From an uncultured Caulobacterales bacterium (GTDB taxonomy: Bacteria; Pseudomonadota; Alphaproteobacteria; Caulobacterales; Maricaulaceae), in assembly GCA_938009235.1 (NCBI GenBank), contig CALLIK010000002.1:147258-211257 (forward strand): a stretch of 64,000 nt of DNA, read 5' to 3'. This document shows, in pieces, positions 9,353 through 15,337 of this stretch. Position 1 is the first letter of the stretch. Each line of letters starts with the position of its first letter. A program made the translations under genes and the position numbers. The notes under the pieces were generated by a model. It saw only the letters and a program-made list of their open reading frames with translations, did no database searches and was not told the DNA's origin.

Positions 9353-9916
9353 ATGAAAATGAACGGCAATGAGATCAAACCCGGCAATATCATTAAGCAC
9401 CAAGATACGCTCTGGGTGGCTGTGAAATGTAATGCTGTGAAACCCGGTAAAGGCGGCGCCTTTAATCAGGTCGAACTGAAGAACCTGCTCGATGGGCGTA
9501 AGCTCAATGAGCGCTTCCGCTCCGCTGAAACGGTTGAACGCATCCGCCTCGATCAGAAGACACACACATATCTTTACCCTGAAGGCGAAATGCTCGTCTT
9601 TATGAACGCTGAGAATTATGAGCAGATTTATCTGCAAGCCGAATTTGTCGGCGAGCAAGCCCAATATCTCACTGACGGCATGGAAGTCGAAGTCGAATTT
9701 TACGAAGAACGCGCGATCACCGTTGCCCTTCCAGAACAAGTCATTCTCGAAGTTGCAGAAACAGAGCCTGTTGTTAAAGGCCAAACCTCTGCGAACTCGT
9801 TTAAGCCTGCGACACTCAACAACGGCGCACGAACAAATGTGCCGCCTTTCGTCAACGTCGGCGAGCGTTTGGTCATCAATACGAATGATGGCTCTTACGT
9901 GAAACGCGCAGACTGA
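9353..9916 (+). CDS. efp: Elongation factor P
   Basis: Translation factor (187 residues) that rescues ribosomes stalled on polyproline stretches. It has the three-domain EF-P layout. The conserved loop KPGKGGAF carries the modifiable lysine at about residue 33, so an EpmA-type beta-lysylation is possible, although no modification gene is in the window. C-terminal signatures [16 protein letters not shown] and [20 protein letters not shown] are intact. The start is fixed by AAGGAG at 9340-9345, 7 bases ahead of the ATG. The adjacent inositol-monophosphatase-like gene is a common alphaproteobacterial neighbour. Confidence 0.96.
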   Translation: MKMNGNEIKPGNIIKHQDTLWVAVKCNAVKPGKGGAFNQVELKNLLDGRKLNERFRSAETVERIRLDQKTHTYLYPEGEMLVFMNAENYEQIYLQAEFVGEQAQYLTDGMEVEVEFYEERAITVALPEQVILEVAETEPVVKGQTSANSFKPATLNNGARTNVPPFVNVGERLVINTNDGSYVKRAD

Positions 9917-10026
9917 ATCTAAGTCCACTAAGCTTTAGACGACCGAACCAATATCTGGGTATTTTACCCACCCCCTGATTGCGTCGACCTAGTCTTCACG
10001 ATCATATTTAAGACGCGAGAAACGCC

Positions 10027-10851
10027 ATGAGCGGAATGTCAGTCATCATGACCCTAATGCAAGAAGCGGCGCGTAAAACGTCCCGCAACTTGCTGCGCGA
10101 TTTCAACGAAGTTGAGCATCTACAAATCGCCCGCAAAGGCCCTGTTGATTTCGTCAACCGCGCCCACCTCAAAGCGGAACGTACGCTGGTTGAAATGCTC
10201 TCCGAAAGCCGCCCTGGTTATGGCTTCCTCCTCGAAGAAGGCGGCGAGATTGAAAACTCTGACAAGACTCATCGCTTCATCATTTCGCCGCTCCAAGGCA
10301 AAGTGAACTATTCTCACGGCATTCCGCACTTCGCGATTTCTATCGCGCTGGAACGCCAGATTGACGACACGCCGCGCGAAGTCGTTGCCGCAATGGTTTA
10401 CAATCCCATCACGGACGAAATGTTCATGGCCGAAAAAGGCAAAGGCGCCTTTGTCAATGACGGCACACGCGGCGGCGCAGATCGCCGTCTTCGTCCTGCC
10501 AACCGCGACATTTTCCAAGAGAGCCTCTTTGCGACAAGTACGCCATTCATTGGGCGCACAGGTCATACGCGCTTCCTCAAAGAATTACATAAAGTCATGG
10601 GCTCCAGTTATGGCGTGCGCACAATGGGCGCAGCTAGTCTTGATCTTTGCGCGACGGCTGCGGGCCGTTTCGACGGATATTGGGAACGCGATCTCGGCGT
10701 CTGGGACATCGCCGCAGGTCTCCTAATCGCGCAAGAAGCCGGCTGTGTTGTCGAGAGCCTCTCGGGCGCAGACGAACTTGCCTATACAGGCGATCCACTC
10801 GTGACGAACGAAGTCTTGCTTCCGATGTTGAAAGAACGCTTGGCAGTTTAG
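10027..10851 (+). CDS. Inositol monophosphatase/SuhB-family protein with degenerate metal site
   Basis: Homologue of SuhB/inositol-1-monophosphatase (274 residues) over its full length. The fold-defining regions align: FLLEEGGE, the IPHFAISIALER strand, and YWERDLGVWDIAAG, which keeps the late metal Asp. However, the catalytic block DPxDGTxNF reads SPLQGKVNY here (about residues 87-95), losing both metal-binding aspartates and the threonine. An upstream conserved Asp (usually in A-D-x-x-A-E) is His (AHLKAE). The frame is open and well formed, so this is probably a pseudoenzyme rather than a decayed gene (inference). A role like SuhB in rRNA transcription is conceivable but unshown. Confidence 0.85.
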   Translation: MSGMSVIMTLMQEAARKTSRNLLRDFNEVEHLQIARKGPVDFVNRAHLKAERTLVEMLSESRPGYGFLLEEGGEIENSDKTHRFIISPLQGKVNYSHGIPHFAISIALERQIDDTPREVVAAMVYNPITDEMFMAEKGKGAFVNDGTRGGADRRLRPANRDIFQESLFATSTPFIGRTGHTRFLKELHKVMGSSYGVRTMGAASLDLCATAAGRFDGYWERDLGVWDIAAGLLIAQEAGCVVESLSGADELAYTGDPLVTNEVLLPMLKERLAV

Positions 10852-10852
10852 G

Positions 10853-11632
10853 TTACGGCAGAGGCTTAAAGCCTTTGGCTTGTTCCCGACCTTCATTCAT
10901 CTTTGTGCTTTGTAAGACACGTTCTTCACCTTCAAGTTCGCTCAGATAATCTGCATTCCATTTATCCAACCCTTGCTTGGATACGATGATGTCCTCTACG
11001 CCAAACACAACGGCCTCGCTAGATTTACAGGCGGGACAGATCGCAAGATCATCTTCCTCTTCATTCCAGTCTGTCACATTTTGGGTGGAGTACACAGTCG
11101 CACATCTAAAGCACCCTGCATTATTAGCCTCCTCAAGAAGTTCTTTGTATGCAGGCACATAAAACATCTCTGGGCTTGATGTTTTTAAATCACTTCGAAG
11201 TATTTCCAGCAACTTTTTCTTATATCCGAGCTGCTTGGGTATCCGTAAATTAACTGTCCCGTAGTCCACACCAAAGCTGTATTCACCTTCCCCATATGCC
11301 GTAATACGATTACGTTGCACCTGTACCCATTTCAATTTCATTGTCCGATATTCCAGAACAGTTTCAGTCCACCGCACCCGTGCGGTGAGACTAAGAATTA
11401 AGCAAAACAACGCAATCAGTCCCAAAATACACGAAATGACAATTGCTGGAATGGACGTTCTGGATTGCCCACACGCGTTTAATGAAGGATTATGTGCCCA
11501 TAATGCAGCACAAACAGCGACCACACCTAAGGTGAGATAAATTACAATATATAACCACTGCGGTCCGCTTTCATAATCCCAACGGGTTGTTTGCGGTGCA
11601 GGTGTATCTGAGTCATTTTTCATTCCCCACAC
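10853..11632 (-). CDS. Membrane protein with C-terminal CxxC...CPxC zinc ribbon (paralogue A)
   Basis: Unrecognised protein of 259 residues (an ATG 9 bases in gives MKNDS, equally plausible). Two predicted membrane helices (about residues 27-47 and 62-84) are followed by a compact beta-rich segment resembling a bacterial PH domain (about 85-150). A C-terminal zinc ribbon follows: GCFRC, then WNEEED, then CPAC near residues 175-205, and KQGLDKW after it. It is convergent with the phosphatase gene, with stops 1 base apart. It is the first copy of a tandem duplication whose second copy is the next minus-strand gene. Such ribbons occur in small proteins of immunity-type loci, but no toxin is seen here. 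Confidence 0.75.
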   Translation of the reverse strand: MWGMKNDSDTPAPQTTRWDYESGPQWLYIVIYLTLGVVAVCAALWAHNPSLNACGQSRTSIPAIVISCILGLIALFCLILSLTARVRWTETVLEYRTMKLKWVQVQRNRITAYGEGEYSFGVDYGTVNLRIPKQLGYKKKLLEILRSDLKTSSPEMFYVPAYKELLEEANNAGCFRCATVYSTQNVTDWNEEEDDLAICPACKSSEAVVFGVEDIIVSKQGLDKWNADYLSELEGEERVLQSTKMNEGREQAKGFKPLP

Positions 11633-11715
11633 CTAAGTAAATTACTTTAAATTCCATTCAAAAAACTTGCTTAAGGGCAAACTAACTTAAGGGTTGTAAC
11701 ACCCCTAACTTACAC

Positions 11716-11823
11716 TCACCCAAGCGCCTCCTTCTATCGCCCCCCGTTGAAACTTTTGTTTCAACATGGGTGACGAATGAAGTCTTGCTACCGGTGTTGA
11801 AAGAACGCTTAGCGGTGTAGGTT
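11716..11823. repeat. Junction of the tandem duplication with vestigial phosphatase 3' end
   Basis: 11716-11769 is the upstream end of unit 1, repeated at 12576-12627. 11770-11823 is the truncated copy of the phosphatase gene end, still encoding the shifted equivalent of the C-terminal VTNEVLLPMLKERLAV followed by TAG. No independent gene is seen in the 11633-11808 gap. Confidence 0.8.
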
Positions 11824-12519
11824 TTCCAAGCGGGTATGGCTGGCAACATAATCCTCTGAGGTGAATGTTGCCTTCATATGTTTATCGAACGCAACGAGGC
11901 CAGACTTAGTCATAGCAACCTCTGAATCAGTCGCACTCAATACAGATGGGCTTCTACAATTAGGGCAAGTTGGGAATTTCAATACAACTTTTTTAAACAA
12001 CGTTTTGCGTCTTTCTTCTTCCACCCACGACTTAATATCTAACTTTCGGTGTATGCGGTGGCATCTAGAACACCCATAATTTTTTACGTCATTCATTTCG
12101 TCATGGTGCTCTACTTTATACCCGAAGTATGGAATACGCTGCCGAGCTTCACGTTTTAAAATCCCAATCAACGGTTTATAACGCCACGCAGCCTCAATCA
12201 CATAATGATCGCTGGTAAAATTTAGTAACATCCCACCATCGTCTTCAAAATGCGCCCAGTTGAATTGCTCAAGCGTGTAGCATTTCCATTTTAAATTCCA
12301 TCTTCTGATACAAATTCCGTCGTGATTAAATTTAATCTGCTCATGCCAAATAGTCATAGTACTAGTGACTGCAAAGTAACCTATGCCGAGTAACAACCAA
12401 CTCCAACCAGAATGCAGAATCAGAACGATCATCAAAACCATCCAAAACAATGCCGAAAACAAGGCATGATAATCCAACCCTGAGTTAAATGATTTATTGT
12501 TGTTTTCGCTTTTTCTCAT
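11809..12519 (-). CDS. Membrane protein with C-terminal CxxC...CPxC zinc ribbon (paralogue B)
   Basis: Diverged paralogue of the preceding minus-strand gene with the same layout: two membrane helices, a PH-like beta segment, and a ribbon with GCSRC, KSWVEEER, CPNC and KSGLVAFDKH. The insert between the Cys pairs is longer. I place the start at MRKSEN because an upstream ATG at 12579 falls inside the duplicated non-coding sequence, where copy A has no ATG. Its stop lies inside the vestigial phosphatase tail: the ancestral stop position changed and the frame now reads several codons antisense into the scar. Function unknown. Confidence 0.7.
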   Translation of the reverse strand: MRKSENNNKSFNSGLDYHALFSALFWMVLMIVLILHSGWSWLLLGIGYFAVTSTMTIWHEQIKFNHDGICIRRWNLKWKCYTLEQFNWAHFEDDGGMLLNFTSDHYVIEAAWRYKPLIGILKREARQRIPYFGYKVEHHDEMNDVKNYGCSRCHRIHRKLDIKSWVEEERRKTLFKKVVLKFPTCPNCRSPSVLSATDSEVAMTKSGLVAFDKHMKATFTSEDYVASHTRLENLHR

Positions 12520-12711
12520 TTCATCATACTGACGATGCGACCTTAACTTACGCCTAAAAATTTGATAGTTTACATGCACCCAAGCGTCTTCTCCTATCGC
12601 CCCCGTTGAAACTTTTGTTCAACATGGGTGACGACTAAATTAAGCAGGACAGCCCGCGTGGTTGATACTCGCGACGGAGTACCGAAAGAATAGTTTTGTT
12701 TTACGCAGGTA

Positions 12712-12774
12712 TCATTGAACTGGCTTGTAAATCCAATTCACCACGCGGCGACGGTTTTTGACGAAGCGGCCCAT
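12712..12774 (-). CDS. Possible 20-residue basic peptide
   Basis: Very short frame on the minus strand with ATG at 12774 preceded by AGGGAC, encoding an Arg/Lys-rich peptide that ends WIYKPVQ. It lies in a long stretch otherwise without genes, inside a pair of inverted CCGCGTGGT repeats. It could be a real small protein, the C-terminal remnant of a lost gene, or chance. Confidence 0.25.
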   Translation of the reverse strand: MGRFVKNRRRVVNWIYKPVQ

Positions 12775-13076
12775 CTGTCCCTACAGTTTGGCCATTAGAC
12801 CTAGTTCGTGCAATTTTTGGAAACAAAAAATGCACCTGTCGGCTCTCACTCCAAAAGGTCCGGTACAAACTCAGCTCTCACACCAAGTCACTCAACCCCA
12901 CCGCCTCTCGAACCAGATAGAGAGCGCTACCCTGTCCCTGTCCGAAAGAACGAGATCACTATGCCACAGTTTTTGAAGGCGTGGACGCATCTCGCTTAAT
13001 TTGTTGCAAGGGATTGAAAACAAAGGGGTCTGAGTTTTCTAAAACGTGGACCATTATTCTAATTTCAAAATAACAT

Positions 13077-13192
13077 CCGTTCATCCCAGCCCTGAGCTGG
13101 GATCCAGTGAGCCTATGGACACATATTCACGAGTGCTCTGGACCCCAGCTCAAGTCGTTTGGTAAACCAAACAACAGGCTGGGGTGAGCGGA
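13077..13192. repeat. REP/MITE-like palindromic element
   Basis: Outer inverted repeat TCATCCCAGCC (13081-13091) pairs with GGCTGGGGTGA (13178-13188). Inside are the hairpin CCCAGC...GCTGGG, a GGATCCAGTGAGC / GCTCTGGACCC pair, and the perfect palindrome GTTTGGTAAACCAAAC (13157-13172). The TCATCCCAGC...GCTGGGATCCAG pattern is typical of dispersed intergenic palindromes in proteobacteria. Only this copy was noticed in the window. Confidence 0.7.
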
Positions 13193-13272
13193 AAGGCGAT
13201 GTGTATTTAGAGTGAGGACTTCAGACGTGGAACATTAACCCATGCTGTTGAAGTTACAAAACTTAAAAACTC

Positions 13273-13614
13273 TCAGAGTTGAGTGCTGTTAAGAAAGATA
13301 CAAGCCTCTTCCGAAGCCAACACCTTGGAAATATCTTCTTTGTTTAAGTTAGCTTTTATACGCATCCACTCAACGAGACCGTAAAACCCTATATGTTCAT
13401 CGCTAAATGACAGCACTTTGGGGCCAACGTTAAATTCAACATAATGGCCTGATACCCCATGTTCTTTTGATGAAATCAATTTCGGGTTTTTTATATCTGG
13501 CCACGAAAAAGTAAAATGGTCGCCATAATAATCCACATCAATAACATCTACGGACACTTTGACCGTGACAGAAAGTCGAAACAGGTTCCAAAACCATGAT
13601 CGAATATTCAACAT
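13273..13614 (-). CDS. Hypothetical protein
   Basis: 113-residue protein not recognised. The N-terminus is hydrophobic and aromatic (MLNIRSWFWNLFRLSVTVKV), perhaps a membrane anchor. A beta-rich middle with DYYGDHFTFSWPDIKNP and SGHYVEFNVGPK follows, then a helical C-terminus (LVEWMRIKANLNKEDISKVL). It is AT-rich compared with the housekeeping genes around it and sits in the accessory stretch between the duplicated zinc-ribbon genes and tRNA-Asp. Confidence 0.5.
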   Translation of the reverse strand: MLNIRSWFWNLFRLSVTVKVSVDVIDVDYYGDHFTFSWPDIKNPKLISSKEHGVSGHYVEFNVGPKVLSFSDEHIGFYGLVEWMRIKANLNKEDISKVLASEEACIFLNSTQL

Positions 13615-13707
13615 TTACATCCTACTTTGCCTTGCTTTCCATCATTTAGGTAAGGAACGAAAAGCTTAAATTAGTTTATGCTCTTAACGTTACAAAACTG
13701 AACACCG

Positions 13708-14106
13708 TTAAGAAGACGGCTTCCTTTTCACGTAACACTCAGTATGCATTGTTTCATTGTAATAGCACAAACTAAGCCTCCCCCATATTATTTCAAATAA
13801 CGCAGGCCAATCACTGGAGATGGTCTCAGATGGAAATTGGAAATTCACTAAATCATATCGAATTTCATCGTCCTCCGGAAAATAATCCACCCAGACCCGA
13901 GTGTTTATAGTAATTATTTCCCCATCTATTTTCGTCTTTTGGGTATAGGTCCCATCGCGCGAGATAATGAGGATATGATCGACACCATCGACAACAAGCG
14001 AATACTCACCATAAATCGAGTTCTTATCGATTTTAGCCATGCATGCATTTAGCGCAAAAGCTACAAATATGGAGGCCAATATATACTTGAATATAGTGTT
14101 CATCAT
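13708..14106 (-). CDS. Small putative lipoprotein
   Basis: Protein of 132 residues starting at MMNTIFKY. An N-terminal hydrophobic stretch ends in ALNAC, a lipobox-like signal peptidase II site with Cys at about residue 22. The mature part is beta-rich (YGEYSLVVDGVDHILIISRDGTYTQKT), reminiscent of small lipocalin-like or META-type lipoproteins, but no family was recognised. A longer in-frame extension to 14181 would bury the signal peptide and is rejected. It lies downstream of the tRNA-Asp terminator. Confidence 0.6.
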   Translation of the reverse strand: MMNTIFKYILASIFVAFALNACMAKIDKNSIYGEYSLVVDGVDHILIISRDGTYTQKTKIDGEIITINTRVWVDYFPEDDEIRYDLVNFQFPSETISSDWPALFEIIWGRLSLCYYNETMHTECYVKRKPSS

Positions 14107-14185
14107 TTCAAAGCCTTCGCCGAAACCATTACTTATCGCAAGAGTGTTTTGCTTCAGGTTTGTCCCTCCCCAAAAAACCACCCAT

Positions 14186-14214
14186 AAAAAAAGCCCCGAT
14201 CCAAAGATCGAGGC
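14186..14214 (-). terminator. Terminator of tRNA-Asp
   Basis: On the minus strand GCCTCGATC / GATCGGGGC (14206-14214 with 14193-14201, one G-U pair) closes a 4-base loop and is followed by a run of seven T. It lies 36 bases after the tRNA 3' end. Confidence 0.8.
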
Positions 14215-14249
14215 GTTTTAAATCTTAATACCATTTCCTAAAAGGAAAA

Positions 14250-14326
14250 TGGCGCGAGTGACGGGACTCGAACCCGCGGCCTCTGGCGTGACAGGCCAGC
14301 GCTCTAACCAACTGAGCTACACCCGC
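14250..14326 (-). tRNA. tRNA-Asp (GTC)
   Basis: 77-base cloverleaf on the minus strand. The acceptor stem GCGGGTG pairs with CACTCGC (one G-T pair), with encoded CCA. The D-arm begins TAGCTCAG. The anticodon arm CTGGC-CTGTCAC-GCCAG gives anticodon GTC, and the T-arm contains GGTTCGAGTCC. It has its own downstream terminator. Confidence 0.96.
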
Positions 14327-14398
14327 TAAGATGTGAGGGGCTATTAGCCACGGGGTTTCGTTTGGTCAACGCGGAAATGCCTGTTTTTGCAGATTTAT

Positions 14399-14752
14399 TC
14401 AGCCAGAGCTCAACTTGTCCCTCACAGACCTCGGAAGGTTCGGTAAAACCGTGTTATATGAGGCCTCTAGACGTGCCAAAACGTCATCTTCGTCCAGTTT
14501 ATCTAGGAATAAGACCATCCAATCCCCGCGCGGCAGATGGGAATGGGCCTCTGCAACGCCAACTTCGAACAACATTGCGCGAATCTCTGGGTCTGGAGCC
14601 TTCACCGTGAGTCGATTTGCGGCAGGACGAAGAATCGCAAACATCTTAAATTGGGTCTGCGTGCCCACTTTGAACACATGCGCACCGCCCCATTGCTCTG
14701 TCATATATGTAGATGGCAGAGACAGTGCCATTTTTGTGATATTTTCATCCAT
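14399..14752 (-). CDS. MmcQ/YjbR family protein
   Basis: Protein of 117 residues of the MmcQ/YjbR family, small proteins with a double-stranded-DNA-binding-like fold whose function is not settled. Family features visible are the early WGGAHVFKVG segment, KMFAILRP, LTVKAPDPEIRAML, a Leu-Pro-Arg-Gly-Asp-Trp motif (LPRGDWMVLFLDK) and the C-terminal helix of the form Y..VLPNLPRSVRDKL. The start MDENITKM matches the usual family length; the frame extends a further 17 codons upstream. It is flanked by the two tRNA genes. Confidence 0.8.
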   Translation of the reverse strand: MDENITKMALSLPSTYMTEQWGGAHVFKVGTQTQFKMFAILRPAANRLTVKAPDPEIRAMLFEVGVAEAHSHLPRGDWMVLFLDKLDEDDVLARLEASYNTVLPNLPRSVRDKLSSG

Positions 14753-14820
14753 GAAATCACATACAGCAATTGCATGTGTGATCAAAAGCAGTATAAGCCC
14801 CACTTCGCATGAAATGCGTG

Positions 14821-14896
14821 GGGCGGTTAGCTCAGCTGGTAGAGCATCTCGTTTACACCGAGAGGGTCAGCGGTTCGAACCCGTTACCGCCCACCA
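14821..14896 (+). tRNA. tRNA-Val (TAC)
   Basis: 76-base cloverleaf. The acceptor stem GGGCGGT pairs fully with ACCGCCC, with encoded CCA. D-arm TAGCTCAGCTGGTAGAGC, anticodon arm TCTCG-TTTACAC-CGAGA with anticodon TAC, and T-arm GCGGTTCGAACCCGT are all present. Confidence 0.96.
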
Positions 14897-15144
14897 TTCA
14901 TTTCACTCGCGGCCTCCCCTGATCTTGAAGACAATTTCCAGACAGGGTCGATCGCCGTTTGCGCGCCCCCCTTTATATATAGAGTCCTAGCTGCGTGAAT
15001 TGTCTGAGTTGAATATATGGGCTGAAGTGTCTCCACTGCGTTTTCCAGATGTTTTTGCGAATTAGTCGCATTTAGTTCTTGCAACTCATTCTCAATCTCT
15101 CTAATCGAAACTCGTAATTAAGACTTATTCGCAAGAGGGCTTCC

Positions 15145-15330
15145 ATGATCGTTCAAACACAAGCTTCAATCCTCACGGGCCTAATGGCGGCAGATTGCCA
15201 CCATAGCCAAAGTGAGTTTTTTGATGCTGTGCAAGATGCCTTGATCATGGCCCGCGAAACCGCCGCCATCCCTACCCCACACAGTTCAGTCAGCAATGAC
15301 CGCACAACACTGCCCCACCAGAATAGATAG
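15145..15330 (+). CDS. Small hypothetical protein upstream of the siderophore receptor
   Basis: 61-residue frame with ATG preceded by GAGGG (about 7 bases away), ending 7 bases before the receptor start and so probably on the same transcript. The first 40 residues look helical and protein-like (ILTGLMAADCHHSQSEFFDAVQDALIMARETAA). The last 20 are polar. No family recognised. It may be a small expressed protein coupled to receptor translation, or a chance frame. Confidence 0.4.
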   Translation: MIVQTQASILTGLMAADCHHSQSEFFDAVQDALIMARETAAIPTPHSSVSNDRTTLPHQNR

Positions 15331-15337
15331 AAGACAC

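Larger units (their letters stand above)
10801..12634. repeat. Ancient tandem duplication spanning two paralogous genes with a phosphatase-tail scar
   Basis: Two units of about 970 and 860 bases lie head to tail (10801-11769 and 11770-12627). Each begins with GTGACGA. Unit 1 begins inside the 3' end of the phosphatase gene. Unit 2 begins with a vestige of that same 3' end (11770-11823) matching 10801-10854 at about 48 of 54 positions, including the stop. The ends of the two units also match (11716-11769 and 12576-12627: CACCCAAGCG...CGTTGAAACTTTTGTT...CAACATGG). GTGACGA recurs at 12628, consistent with microhomology at the breakpoints. Confidence 0.85.
12635..13272. other. Gene-poor stretch between the duplicated locus and the next small gene
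   Basis: No convincing gene of normal length. It holds an inverted CCGCGTGGT pair (near 12655 and 12742), the short frame at 12712-12774, and a palindromic repeat at 13077-13192. The part from 12780 to 13070 shows nothing I can name. Confidence 0.6.

Noticed and set aside
9188..9928. Antisense frame of 246 codons over efp
   Set aside because: Covers the efp terminator region and mirrors efp codons; not a gene.
14884..15084. 66-codon minus-strand frame next to tRNA-Val
   Set aside because: It runs into the tRNA gene and has no recognised sequence or clear start signal.
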